The notes beneath the pieces were generated by a model. That model searched no databases and had not been told where the DNA came from. It saw nothing but the letters and a program-made list of their open reading frames with translations. From positions 18,951 to 82,950 of the forward strand of contig JACRLJ010000033.1 of assembly GCA_016215105.1 (NCBI GenBank): a DNA stretch of 64,000 nt. Reading direction: 5' to 3'. Source of the DNA: Candidatus Hydrogenedentota bacterium (GTDB lineage: Bacteria > Hydrogenedentota > Hydrogenedentia > Hydrogenedentales > SLHB01). Positions 43,254 to 53,520 of this stretch are shown here, piece after piece. Positions within the stretch are counted from its first letter, which is position 1. Every line of letters begins with the position of its first letter. Both the position numbers and the translations under genes were made by a program.

Positions 43254-43736
43254 ATGACACCACAACAGCGCAGCGCGCTCCTAGAGGATTTTGCAGGCGC
43301 GCACAGCCAATTGCTCGAGGCGCTCGAAGCGTTCCCCAAGAAGATGTGGGAGTACAAACCCGAGCCGGGCAAGTGGAGTATCCACCAAATTGTGTGGCAC
43401 CTCGCGGATAGCGAGACGATCAATTATGGCCGCTGCAAGAAGATTATCGCCGAGCCGCGCAAACTGGTGATGACTTTCAATCAAGACAAATGGGCTGATG
43501 CGTCGCATTACCATGCGAACAGCGTGAAAGACGCGCTCGAGATCATCCGGCTCCTGCGTGCGGTCGAGACGCGCCTGCTGAAGGGGCTGCCGGCGGATGC
43601 CTGGAAAAGAACCATGCGGCACCCGGAGGCGGGCATCAAAACTCTCGAAGAATGGCTGGTCATGAACACCAACCACGTCCATGTCCACATCAAACAAATG
43701 CAGCGCACTTTCGATGCCTGGAAAGCCAATTCGTGA
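43254..43736 (+). CDS. DinB-family protein
   Basis: 160 aa from the ATG at 43254, with GAGGAGGGAG upstream; the divergent glycosyltransferase gene begins 59 bases away. The four-helix DinB/YfiT fold is indicated by GKWSIHQIVWHLADSE at the first metal-binding histidine and NTNHVHVHIKQM at the last two. Members are metal-dependent and include thiol transferases; the substrate here is unknown. Confidence 0.85.
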   Translation: MTPQQRSALLEDFAGAHSQLLEALEAFPKKMWEYKPEPGKWSIHQIVWHLADSETINYGRCKKIIAEPRKLVMTFNQDKWADASHYHANSVKDALEIIRLLRAVETRLLKGLPADAWKRTMRHPEAGIKTLEEWLVMNTNHVHVHIKQMQRTFDAWKANS

Positions 43737-43743
43737 GCCGTGG

Positions 43744-44496
43744 ATGACCCATCTTGTCCGCGAAACCACGGCCGCGCCACGAATCCAAGCCCTCATTTTC
43801 GATTTTGACGGGCTTATTCTGGACACCGAAACCCCGGACTTTCAGTCCTGGCAGGAAATCTATGCGGCGCACGGCGCTGAACTGACCATGGATATTTGGG
43901 CGGATTGCGTCGGGCGTCCAGCCCACGTGTTCGATGCTCACACTCACCTCGAAGGGCTGCTGGGCCAGGCTTTGGACCGATTCGAGGTCCGCGCGCAGCG
44001 GTGGCTGCGCTTTGCGGAGTTGCTGGAGGCGCAGTCCCTCCTGCCCGGTGTGGAATCGTACGTCACGGAAGCCCGGCGGCTCGGATTGCGCGCGTCCGTG
44101 GCCTCGAGCGCCCCGCGAAGCTGGGTCGAACACCATCTCGAACGGCTTGGCTTGCTTGCTCAATTCGACTGTCTCCGATGCGTCGAGGACGTCACGCACG
44201 CCAAACCGCACCCTGAACTCTACCAAAGCGCCCTGACCGCCCTGGGCGTCGAACCCATTCGGGCCATCGCGTTTGAAGATTCTCCGAACGGGGCCCAGGC
44301 CGCCAAAAGAGCGGGCCTTTATTGTGTGGCGGTTCCCAATGCCGTTACCCGCCAATTGCTCATTGACCACGCGGATTTGGTCCTCAATTCCCTTGCCGAC
44401 CTCACCTTGCCGGAATTGCTTTCCAAGGTGGAATCCGAAGAAGGCCGGTTGAATCCAAATTCGCGCAGTGATACCATCCCGCGAATCGATGAGTGA
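43744..44496 (+). CDS. HAD-superfamily phosphatase/phosphoglucomutase-like
   Basis: 250 aa from the ATG at 43744, seven bases after the dinB-family stop; the ribosome site is weak. HAD motif I is IFDFDGLILDTE, motif II lies at VASSAPRSW, the motif III lysine at HAKPHPELY, and motif IV at AFEDSPNGAQAAK. The cap-domain layout is that of beta-phosphoglucomutase-like enzymes and sugar phosphatases. The gene appears coupled to its upstream neighbour. Confidence 0.88.
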   Translation: MTHLVRETTAAPRIQALIFDFDGLILDTETPDFQSWQEIYAAHGAELTMDIWADCVGRPAHVFDAHTHLEGLLGQALDRFEVRAQRWLRFAELLEAQSLLPGVESYVTEARRLGLRASVASSAPRSWVEHHLERLGLLAQFDCLRCVEDVTHAKPHPELYQSALTALGVEPIRAIAFEDSPNGAQAAKRAGLYCVAVPNAVTRQLLIDHADLVLNSLADLTLPELLSKVESEEGRLNPNSRSDTIPRIDE

Positions 44497-44587
44497 TTAT
44501 CCTTGGTCTTCACAGGAGATCCGTGGTAATTGGTGTGTGCCGGCGTGCGCAACCGCGTGATCGCGGCCTGAACTTTTCAATCAATGA

Positions 44588-45892
<1,305 letters not shown>

Positions 45893-45953
45893 CTTGAACG
45901 CCGGATAGGGTTAGCCAGCGCGCGGCGCTGACGGTTCAGGCAGGGACGAAAAC

Positions 45954-47771
45954 ATGTCCGAAGAAGCATCGGTAGGGATTGTCGAAACCAAATTCTTCTC
46001 CTTTGCCGAACCGCCCAACGTTCTGCAATTGGACTGCGGCCGCACGCTCGGCCCGATCACGCTGGCGTACGAGACCTACGGTGAACTCAACGCGGACCGC
46101 TCCAACGCCGTCTTGATTGTCCATGCCCTCTCTGGTGATGCGCATGCCGCGGGAATACACTCCGCGGACGACCGCAAGCCGGGCTGGTGGGACAGCATGA
46201 TCGGCCCCGGCAAAGGCTTCGACACCACCAAGTACTTCGTCATTTGCTCGAACGTTATCGGAGGTTGTGTCGGATCGACGGGGCCCAGTTCTATCGACCC
46301 TGCGACCGGAAGACGCTATGGCCTGCGCTTCCCCATCATTACTATTGGCGACATGGTGCGCGCGCAGCGGCATCTCATCGACCACCTGGGAATCGACAAA
46401 CTCTTGGCTGTCGCCGGCGGTTCGATGGGCGGCATGCAGACCCTTGATTGGGTCACGCGCTATCCGGATCGCGTCCGGGCTGCGCTGGTCATTGCATCTA
46501 CCCCGCTCTTGAGCGCGCAGGCCATCGCGTTTGACGCCGTTGGCCGCCACGCCATTCAAGGTGATCCGGCCTTCAGGGATGGCGACTTCTACGATGGAGA
46601 TCAGCCTGTCCAAGGGCTTTCTATCGCGCGCATGCTCGCGCATATTACCTATCTTTCCGATGAGTCAATGCGCGCCAAATTCGGACGCGCCCTGCGCAGC
46701 ACAAAAGAATACAGCTACGATTTCGGCAGCGAGTTCTCCGTCGAAACGTATCTCGATTACCAAGGCGAACAGTTCGTCAATCGGTTCGACGCCAATAGCT
46801 ATCTCTATATCACCAAGGCTATCGACTATTTTGATCTCGCGTCCCAGCACGGTTCGCTGGAAAGGGCCATGTCCGCCGTCACCGGGAAAATGCTGGTCCT
46901 GTCGTATTCGTCCGATTGGCTCTATCCCCCGTATCAGTCCGAGGAAATCGTTAACACCCTCATGCGTCTGCGCAAGGATGTTACCTACTGCAGCATCCAG
47001 TCCGACTACGGCCACGACGCGTTTCTGCTCGAGGTCGGAGTGATGAAGAAGATCATTGGCGGTTTCCTCGATAACGCGATGAATCCCGACAAAGTCAAAG
47101 TGCGCCGCAGTAAGGTCATGGATTCGGAGACTGAACTCGGGCCGCCGGCCCTGCTGACAGAGAGCATTTACGAAGGCCACCGCGTGGACTACGATCTCAT
47201 CGTGGACCTCGTGGACGAGGGCAGCCGCGTCCTGGATATCGGCTGCGGCGACGGCGAGCTGCTCTGCCGGCTCATCGCCGAAAAGAACGTCAATGGCATG
47301 GGCCTCGAAGTGTCCCAGGGCAACATCGTCAGTTGTGTGCGCCGCGGTATCTCCGTCGTCCAGGCCGACGTGGACAAAGGGCTCAGCGCGCTTCCCGATC
47401 AAAGCTATGACTACGTGATCTTGAGCATGACCCTGCAAGTTATTCGGAAACCCGAGGTGGCCATACGCGAAATGCTGCGCGTCGGCAAGAAGTGCATCAT
47501 CAGCTTTCCCAACTTCGGATTCTGGAAAGTCCGCGGTAAGGTGTTGATCTACGGCCAAGCCCCTGTCACCCGCAATCTCCCCTTCGCGTGGTACGTCAGC
47601 CCCAACCGCCACGTCCTCTCCATCAAAGACTTCCGTCACTTCTGCGAAGTCCACAACGCCCGCATCGAAACCGAAATCCCCCTCGGCCCCCGCGGCGCCG
47701 GCTGGAGCGCCAAACTCTGGCCCAACCTCTTCGCCGATGAGGCTGTGTTCGTCATCTCCGCGATGCCGTAA
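45954..47771 (+). CDS. metX: Homoserine O-acetyltransferase fused to MetW methyltransferase-like domain
   Basis: 605 aa. Residues 1-370 are MetX: an alpha/beta hydrolase with GSMGGMQ at the nucleophilic serine, SSDWLYPPYQSEE at the aspartate and YGHDAFLLE at the histidine. Residues of about 405-605 are a MetW domain, beginning VDYDLIVDLVDEGSRVLDIG with the SAM-fold loop DIGCGDGELL and ending GWSAKLWPNLFADEAVFVIS. In proteobacteria metX and metW are usually adjacent separate genes that form a complex; here they are one chain. Together with metY they cover the acetylation and sulfhydrylation steps to homocysteine. Confidence 0.93.
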   Translation: MSEEASVGIVETKFFSFAEPPNVLQLDCGRTLGPITLAYETYGELNADRSNAVLIVHALSGDAHAAGIHSADDRKPGWWDSMIGPGKGFDTTKYFVICSNVIGGCVGSTGPSSIDPATGRRYGLRFPIITIGDMVRAQRHLIDHLGIDKLLAVAGGSMGGMQTLDWVTRYPDRVRAALVIASTPLLSAQAIAFDAVGRHAIQGDPAFRDGDFYDGDQPVQGLSIARMLAHITYLSDESMRAKFGRALRSTKEYSYDFGSEFSVETYLDYQGEQFVNRFDANSYLYITKAIDYFDLASQHGSLERAMSAVTGKMLVLSYSSDWLYPPYQSEEIVNTLMRLRKDVTYCSIQSDYGHDAFLLEVGVMKKIIGGFLDNAMNPDKVKVRRSKVMDSETELGPPALLTESIYEGHRVDYDLIVDLVDEGSRVLDIGCGDGELLCRLIAEKNVNGMGLEVSQGNIVSCVRRGISVVQADVDKGLSALPDQSYDYVILSMTLQVIRKPEVAIREMLRVGKKCIISFPNFGFWKVRGKVLIYGQAPVTRNLPFAWYVSPNRHVLSIKDFRHFCEVHNARIETEIPLGPRGAGWSAKLWPNLFADEAVFVISAMP

Positions 47772-47793
47772 CGGGCTATACGGACCCAAAGTA

Positions 47794-47959
47794 GATGCGG
47801 CGTCCCGCCGCATCCGAGGCGCCCTGAATATGCGCAATACAACCGAGTTCTAGCCGGTCAGTATCCCATGCACGCTCTCTCTTTTCCCAATTCCCTGATT
47901 TCCAGACTCAATTCAGCCCACCGAACCGACGCTGTGAATCTTGAACTCAGGAAATCAGG
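47794..47959. repeat. Palindromes in the spacer after metX-metW
   Basis: GATGCGGCG TCC CGCCGCATC (47794-47814) is a perfect 9-bp hairpin 22 bases after the metXW stop and closely resembles the one at 51486-51505. A second inverted repeat, CCTGATTTCC (47894-47903) with GGAAATCAGG (47950-47959), follows. The rest of 47772-48070 shows no gene. Confidence 0.65.
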
Positions 47960-48070
47960 AAGAACCGGCGACCAGGCAATTTCAGGAAGGACTACGAAAT
48001 TCCAGCCACGGGCACTACGGGAAATAAAGGGACAGACTACGTATTGACGCGTTCGTGTTCCCCTTCGCCG

Positions 48071-48589
48071 TCACTCCCTGATCTCAATCCGGAAAGGCAC
48101 ACTCTGAGTTCTCTGAGTGAGGGGCGGTTTGAGCCCCGGAGCGTGGCGCTCGCCACGGTAGAGGTAGCTGAGCGAGATGTCGAGTTTGCCTTCGAGCACG
48201 CCCGGTCCCACGAGACCCTGCGCGGCGAAGTCTCTCAACGGGAGCTTCAAGTCGAGTCTTTTGCTCCACGGATACGTCAAAGGACTGCTGTCAAACAGGC
48301 CGGAAAAGTCTCGCGGCGCCCCTTGGTAGAGAATCGTGGGATTGAACAGTCCTTTTGGCCCTTTGGCCGTTGAGGCGTAGTAGTCCACGTAGAAGCGGAC
48401 ACTAACGATGTTGACGTTGCTGTGCCACGCGCGGACGACCGCGGTGAATTCGGGATCCTCCCGCAGCGACATCGTCTCGGGAATCGAGGCGGTCGCGTGC
48501 GGCGGCGGACAGATCATGGGGGGCAAGACTAGGTAGAATGCGAAGACGACGAGGACACCGCCAACAACTCTTTTGTAGTTGCTCTGCAT
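48071..48589 (-). CDS. Unknown exported or membrane-anchored protein
   Basis: 172 aa from the ATG at 48589 (AAGG upstream); a longer start at 48619 is less likely. One hydrophobic helix (VVGGVLVVFAFYLVLPP) sits at the N terminus, and the rest is beta-rich and without cysteine pairs (VNIVSVRFYVDYYAST, LDISLSYLYRGERH). I recognise no family. Probably an extracytoplasmic protein held by its N-terminal helix. Confidence 0.65.
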   Translation of the reverse strand: MQSNYKRVVGGVLVVFAFYLVLPPMICPPPHATASIPETMSLREDPEFTAVVRAWHSNVNIVSVRFYVDYYASTAKGPKGLFNPTILYQGAPRDFSGLFDSSPLTYPWSKRLDLKLPLRDFAAQGLVGPGVLEGKLDISLSYLYRGERHAPGLKPPLTQRTQSVPFRIEIRE

Positions 48590-48648
48590 CGTATAGCCTT
48601 CCCCGCATCGTGCGTACAAACAACACTTGAAGTCTGTTTCACCCGCGG

Positions 48649-49530
48649 CTATTGTCCGGGGCGCCCGCTGTCCGGAACGACCGTATCGAGAAACTTCTTC
48701 AGCCCGTCCGTGTATGCTTTCATACTGACGAAGAACCCCTCGTTGTGATCCCCATGGATTTCCAGGAACTCCTTTTGCTTCGACGTGGCGCGATCGAAGA
48801 GCGCACGGCCTTGCGCAAAGGGAATGACGCCGTCGTCCGGACTGTGAATGACGAGCAGCGGCGCCGTGATCCGGGTGATATTGGCTTCATTATCGAACTT
48901 GTGCCGAAGTATCAATCCTGCCGGGAGGAACGGGAAGCGCAGGCGGGCCATACTGGGCAGAGACCGAAACGTGCTTTCCAATACCACGCACGCGGGCGCA
49001 ATCTCGGCAGCCAACCGTGTCGTCGGTCCGCCGCCTAGAGATCGGCCGTGCAACACGACACTCTCGGCCCCAAGACCGCGGGTTTCGGTCAAGTACTTCC
49101 ACATTGCGCGGATGTCGTCATTGCAGCGCCTCTCCGACGGCGCGCCTGTGCTCTTTCCGTAACCGCCGTAGTCGTACAGCAGCACGTTGAATCCCAATTC
49201 GCGATAAACCGGGACCAACTCGAGACCGTCAGCGACGTTTTCCCCGTTGCCGTGCGAGAACAGGACCGTCCCACGGGCGGCGTCCTTCGGGATAAACCAT
49301 CCGTGAGTGGTCTCCCCGTCCACCGAAAGGGACACGTCGTCAAACGGCCATCCTTTGTCGGTAGGAGTGCGATATATCTCGCGCGGCGCAGGAAAGATGA
49401 TCTTCTCCTGGAAGAAGTAGCCCAGAAAGACCAGACCACCGTAGGACAGGCCCCCTGCCAATAATACGCTGCGAAACATACGAAATATCCAATGCGGTTT
49501 TCTTTTCGGCGCAGGCTGGTCAACCGTCAT
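48649..49530 (-). CDS. Membrane-anchored alpha/beta hydrolase
   Basis: 293 aa from the ATG at 49530. One helix at residues of about 15-37 anchors it. The hydrolase core has an FSHGNGEN oxyanion region, the nucleophile elbow HGRSLGGGPT, the acid in IHSPDDGVIPF and the final histidine in HGDHNEGF. This arrangement matches the BEM46/YfhR-type hydrolases, whose natural substrates are unknown. Confidence 0.85.
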   Translation of the reverse strand: MTVDQPAPKRKPHWIFRMFRSVLLAGGLSYGGLVFLGYFFQEKIIFPAPREIYRTPTDKGWPFDDVSLSVDGETTHGWFIPKDAARGTVLFSHGNGENVADGLELVPVYRELGFNVLLYDYGGYGKSTGAPSERRCNDDIRAMWKYLTETRGLGAESVVLHGRSLGGGPTTRLAAEIAPACVVLESTFRSLPSMARLRFPFLPAGLILRHKFDNEANITRITAPLLVIHSPDDGVIPFAQGRALFDRATSKQKEFLEIHGDHNEGFFVSMKAYTDGLKKFLDTVVPDSGRPGQ

Positions 49531-49554
49531 CACGAGATCTCATGCCACGGTGTG

Positions 49555-50211
49555 TCACGGCTTCTCGGTAGATTGGCCATAGTATGCGCCGGTTCCATGC
49601 TTGCGCAGAAAATGCTTGTCCAGTAGAGTCTGCCCGATCGCGGATTGGTTGGGGGAAATCATAAGCGTGTGTAAGGCCATGCGCGCAATCTCTTCGAGGA
49701 CCGCCGCGTTCTCGACCGCTTTCTCGATAGTCTCACCCCACGTAAACGGCGCGTGGTTGGCCACCAAGACGCCCGGATAGTGAAGCGGGTCCAACTTCGC
49801 GAACCGGCGCACAATCACTTCGCCGGTGTTGCGCTCGTAATGTTCCGCGATTTCCGCGGAACTCAGCGGCTCCGTCACCGGAACGTCGCCATAGAAATGG
49901 TCCGCGTGCGTAGTTCCCAGGCACGGTATGGCCCGGCAGGCTTGCGCCCAGCAGGTCGCGTAATGCGAATGGGTGTGCGTGACCGCGCCAATGCCCGGAA
50001 AGGCCTTGTACAAGGCCAGATGAGTCGCCGTGTCGGACGACGGCCGGAGCGCGCCCTGCGCCACCTTGCCGTCTTCTAAGTCCACCGCGAAGCAATGAGT
50101 TTCCGAAAAGTTACCCGTCTGGGCGCTCGGGAGGGCGGCTGTCCTCAGCCGCCGCACAACGTGCGAAAACCCTCGTTTCTCGTTCCAAGCATCCGTACTC
50201 AGATCCTCCAA
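49555..50211 (-). pseudogene. araD: L-ribulose-5-phosphate 4-epimerase, damaged near the N terminus
   Basis: The last 170 residues are a good class II aldolase/epimerase: LRPSSDTATHLALYKAFPGI, then THTHSHYATCW with the zinc histidines, GTTHADHFYG and VANHAPFTWG. The N terminus is wrong. Only a short first helix (LEDLSTDAWNEK) remains, followed by about 25 residues (RRLRTAALPSAQTGN) that translate a palindromic repeat. The usual HGLVTxTxGNxSxxD block of the family, about 45 residues with the phosphate-binding asparagine, is missing. The only start is a TTG after GGAGG-like sequence. It is probably inactive. Confidence 0.7.
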
Positions 50212-50298
50212 AAAAACTTGGGCGGCTAATCCGCGAACACGTAGCGCCGGCTTCCAGCCGGCAAGGTTCAGTCGCTACGATGCCGGCAAGATGCCGGC
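50134..50298. repeat. Cluster of palindromic elements at the araD 5' end
   Basis: Three hairpins lie together. GGCGGCT (50134-50140) pairs with AGCCGCC (50147-50153). GCCGGC pairs across TTCCA (50246-50262), inside a longer GTAGCG/CGCTAC stem (50241-50278). GCCGGC pairs across AAGAT (50282-50298). The first lies within the araD frame and accounts for its odd N-terminal sequence. The second and third fill the spacer to dusB. Confidence 0.7.
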
Positions 50299-50414
50299 GC
50301 TGCGTCCAATGAAAAAGTCTTGCTATAAGCTCTGAGTCGAGGCCGCGCAACGCGCCTGCGGACGTCCACGTACAATTATCGGCGAATGAGGACATCCGCC
50401 CTCCAGGGCCACAC

Positions 50415-50449
50415 GATTCTCAATTCTTAATTGATAATTCGTAATTCTC
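50415..50449. repeat. AT-rich heptamer array at the dusB 3' end
   Basis: Five 7-bp units (GATTCTC, AATTCTT, AATTGAT, AATTCGT, AATTCTC) overlap the last codons and stop of dusB, so the C-terminal residues of the protein are encoded by the repeat. Confidence 0.65.
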
Positions 50450-51415
50450 CTCCGCCGGGTACTCATCCCGATACTGATTAAGCCGCGCGAGTATCGGCTC
50501 GACCTCCACATACTGCATCATCTCAGCGCGGAACTTGGCCGCGTTGTGCAATCCCTTCAAGTAACCCCCGTAATGCTTGCGAAACTCCAGTACGCCCCGC
50601 CGCTCGCCTTTATGTTCGGCGGACAATGTCAGGTGCTCGATACACGTGTTCACGCGTTCCACCATGCCCGGCGGCGGCAAATGTTCGCCTGAAGACAGGA
50701 AATGTTTCGTCTCGCGGAAGATCCACGGATTCGTGATCGCCCCGCGCCCTATCATCGCGCCGTCGCAGCCGGTTTCGAACATGCGCTTTACGTCCTCCGG
50801 CTTCACCAGATCGCCATTGCCAATAACAGGAATGGAGACCACCCGCTTTACCCGCTCGAGCCAGCTCCAGTCCGCGTCGCCGTCGTGGGCTTGCGAACGC
50901 GTCCGGCAGTGTATGGTGATTGCCTGCGCGCCCGCCTGTTCGACCATACGCGCCACGTCCTCAATATTGATGCTGTCTGGGTCCCAGCCCAATCGCGTCT
51001 TTACGGTAACGGGCAGGCGCGTGCCGGAGATGACCGATTTGACGACCGCCTCGAACTTCGGCAGGTCCTTCAACAGCCCCGCTCCCTCGCCGCGTAACAC
51101 TACGTTCCGTACCCAGCACCCGCAGTTGATGTCGATGAAGTCGGGGTTAGCCCGTTCCGCGACCGCGGCGGCGCCCTCCATCGAAGTCTCCACCCCGCCA
51201 AAAATCTGCACCGCAACCGGACGTTCCTCGTCCGTCACCCGGATCTTTGCCATCGCCTTGCGGGCATCCCGAATCAGCGCCTCGCTGGCGACAAACTCCG
51301 TGTACAAGAGGTCTGCGCCCAAGCGCTTGCAGAGCAGACGGAACGAGATATCCGTCACATCTTCCATGGGCGCCAGGGCCAGCGGTTTTTCGAGTTCTAT
51401 TGTGCCGATACGCAT
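50420..51415 (-). CDS. dusB: tRNA-dihydrouridine synthase (DusB type)
   Basis: 331 aa from the ATG at 51415. The flavin barrel begins LALAPMEDVTDISFRLLCKR, with TEFVASEAL next. The catalytic cysteine lies in DINCGCWVRNVV, where most relatives have proline instead of the tryptophan. VKTRLGWD, ITIHCRTRSQ and IGNGDLVKPEDVKRM line the active site. It reduces uridines in the tRNA D loop. The C-terminal few residues come from the AT-rich heptamer array. Confidence 0.92.
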   Translation of the reverse strand: MRIGTIELEKPLALAPMEDVTDISFRLLCKRLGADLLYTEFVASEALIRDARKAMAKIRVTDEERPVAVQIFGGVETSMEGAAAVAERANPDFIDINCGCWVRNVVLRGEGAGLLKDLPKFEAVVKSVISGTRLPVTVKTRLGWDPDSINIEDVARMVEQAGAQAITIHCRTRSQAHDGDADWSWLERVKRVVSIPVIGNGDLVKPEDVKRMFETGCDGAMIGRGAITNPWIFRETKHFLSSGEHLPPPGMVERVNTCIEHLTLSAEHKGERRGVLEFRKHYGGYLKGLHNAAKFRAEMMQYVEVEPILARLNQYRDEYPAEENYELSIKN

Positions 51416-51485
51416 CAACCCAGAATCACAGAATCCCGGGCGGATTTCAACTAACCCATGCATCTCGCGGCTGCCCCAATAGTAG

Positions 51486-51505
51486 ACGCGGCGTCCTCGC
51501 CGCGT
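51486..51505. repeat. Dispersed palindrome, second copy
   Basis: ACGCGGCG TCCT CGCCGCGT forms an 8-bp hairpin. With its flank (GTAGAYGCGGCGTCC) it matches the element at 47791-47814. It lies 70 bases upstream of the dusB start. Confidence 0.65.
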
Positions 51506-51540
51506 AAGTCGGAGCGCGAAGACCTAGCCTTCGTAAATCT

Positions 51541-51664
51541 CAGATCTCAGATCCCAGATCCCAGATCCCAGATCCCAGATCCCAGATCCTAAACCCTAAA
51601 CCCTGAACCCTGAACCCTGAACCCTGAACCCTGAACCCTGAACCCTGAACCCGGAACCCTGAAC
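51541..51664. repeat. Long heptamer tandem array before the ankyrin gene
   Basis: Seventeen 7-bp units run without break: seven CAGATCY, two TAAACCC, seven TGAACCC and one GGAACCC, then a partial unit. The unit identity changes in blocks while the 7-bp register is kept. With the palindrome at 51486 it fills most of the 323-base spacer 51416-51738. Confidence 0.88.
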
Positions 51665-51738
51665 ACGCGCATAGATTGTCGTAACCACCCCCGTGCTGGT
51701 ATGCTCACGGTGAGTACGGTTGAATAATAGGGGTACCC

Positions 51739-52545
51739 ATGCGAAACACATCAGCCATTTTCCAACGAACACTGATCGCCCTCGCTCTCCTCGCGCCTAT
51801 CGCAGCCTGCCAGCGTCCGAAGGAAGGTACCCCGAACTTCAACGGCTTCACACTGGTGCATGACGCAGCGCGCACGCGTGACCTCGCGAAGTTGCAGGAA
51901 CTGTTCGACAAGGGCGCGAACATGAACGTGCGCGATGTCGACGGCGTCACGGCCCTGCATCGCGCCGCCCGCGCCGGCGACGTAGAGGTCGCCGATGCGC
52001 TCATGCGTTACTATGCCGATCCCAACGCCACGACCGGTACGGGCTAGACTCCTCTTCTGCTGGCCGCGCGCGAGGGTCACAAGGACATGATTGAACTGTT
52101 GATTCGCTACGGCGCCGACATACGCAAGAAGTCACCTGACGGATGGACGCCGCTTCTCCTGGCATGCCGGGCCAATAGCGCTGCTGCTGCGGAGACGCTC
52201 GTAAGTGATTGGGCGCTCAAAACCGAAGAAGGTGGCAAGAGTAACATCGACGAAAAAGATCCCAAGGGGCAAACAGCGTTGCACCACGCCATTGCCAACG
52301 CCAATTGGGATTTGGTGAGGACCCTGACCAACAAGGGCGCCGACGTCAACCTTCCGAACGCGCAGGGCGTCCTTCCGATCTTTCCCATCGTGGAATTGGG
52401 CGACTCGTCGCTGGTTCTTGGGCTTCTGACGCATGGCGCCAAGCCTAACGTCGCTGATAAGAGTGGAATGACACCCCTGCAAATCGCGGTGTCGCGGAAA
52501 AACACCCCTGTGGCCCAGGCGCTCTTTCAGTACGGAGCCCGTTGA
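51739..52545 (+). pseudogene. Ankyrin-repeat lipoprotein with an internal amber codon
   Basis: A lipoprotein signal (RTLIALALLAPIAACQRPKE) is followed by ankyrin repeats (FTLVHDAARTRDLAKLQELF, VTALHRAARAGDVEVADALM, and after the break MIELLIRYGADIRKKSPDG and TPLQIAVSRK). A TAG at 52045-52047 interrupts the frame inside a repeat, exactly where the sequence goes on as TPLLLAAREGHKDM; TGG to TAG would explain it. Both halves are in the same frame with no other defect, so the loss is recent, or the base is an error. The whole protein would have 268 residues and sit in a membrane facing the periplasm or outside. Confidence 0.85.
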
Positions 52546-52549
52546 GGCG

Positions 52550-53410
52550 CTAGAGCCCCAATTGCCAAACCATTTCTGCCCACGCACGGCTGCACGGAAA
52601 CATCCCCGGATACTTCATGAATTCCACGTGCCCGTCCATGTATAGAATATTGCCCCCACCCGGAATATGATTGAAGTCGTCAGGCTTCTGGCTTACCTTG
52701 TCATACATGATCGGAATCGCGCTCTGGGACATCGCGCCCCGCGATGGATTGTTGATGTCGGTAATCATGAAGCGCTCGACACCCTCGCGCAAGCGGGGAA
52801 CCTCGTGGCTCTCTCCGTCATAGTCTACGAAGGTCCAAGAAGCCGTGACATCGCCGTTCTCGAGCACGTCTTTCAGAGCGCTCTCGAAGCGCAGCGACGC
52901 GTCATTGGTCGCCGGGTCCGCCAGCCATTCCGTCTTGAACACCCAGCCGGTGTAATAGTAGGAGAGTTGGTCCAAAAGACACGGGTCCACGCTGCCGTTG
53001 CTACGGCTGCCCCCGGGCCCGTCCGCGCGATTCCATCGTCCGGCCCGGAAATCTTCTTCCGCGTGCGCCGACGACGGGCAGACCAGAATCCGGGTCTCCG
53101 TGAGGTACTCCGGATAGACGCTCTTGCCGTCCACCATCAACACGCGTGTGTTGCGTACGGTGCAGTCCGGTCCAACCATTTTCGGTATTGACGGGTACGC
53201 GTCCTTCGCTTCGCCCGCGAACATCTTAAACACGAGGCCCATCTGCTTCAGATTATTCGCGCACGACACCCGGCGCGCCGACTCCCTCGCGCGAGACAGC
53301 GCGGGAAGCAACATCGCCGCCAAGATGCTGATGATGGATATGACCACCAGCAACTCAATTAGCGTGAATCCCGCCGAACGTTTATGACGCCCACCACCCA
53401 GGTTATCCAT
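52550..53410 (-). CDS. Prepilin-type N-terminal methylation protein, DUF1559-like
   Basis: 286 aa from the ATG at 53410; the frame is open further upstream but the prepilin leader fixes the start. The type IV pilin-like leader [20 protein letters not shown], with cleavage before the phenylalanine, leads into one long helix. The C-terminal sequence [18 protein letters not shown] is the H-X9-DG-like ending common in the many such proteins of Planctomycetes and relatives. Role unknown, probably a pseudopilin or surface protein exported by a type II-like system. It converges on the ankyrin gene with four bases between the stops. Confidence 0.85.
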   Translation of the reverse strand: MDNLGGGRHKRSAGFTLIELLVVISIISILAAMLLPALSRARESARRVSCANNLKQMGLVFKMFAGEAKDAYPSIPKMVGPDCTVRNTRVLMVDGKSVYPEYLTETRILVCPSSAHAEEDFRAGRWNRADGPGGSRSNGSVDPCLLDQLSYYYTGWVFKTEWLADPATNDASLRFESALKDVLENGDVTASWTFVDYDGESHEVPRLREGVERFMITDINNPSRGAMSQSAIPIMYDKVSQKPDDFNHIPGGGNILYMDGHVEFMKYPGMFPCSRAWAEMVWQLGL

Positions 53411-53520
53411 GGGGTCTATAGTACACTCACTTGCGTCCGATGACAAGAGGATATAGTGGACAAGACTCGTGCGATTCCCGCTCCGCGGCACGCATCTTCC
53501 CCTCGCGTCAGTGTGCGCAT

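Noticed and set aside
51541-51664. A CRISPR-like array
   Set aside because: The units are 7 bp, contiguous and without spacers, and no cas gene is near.
52045-52047. Programmed amber read-through or pyrrolysine
   Set aside because: No other in-frame TAG, no pyl genes and no downstream structure were seen; loss or error is simpler.
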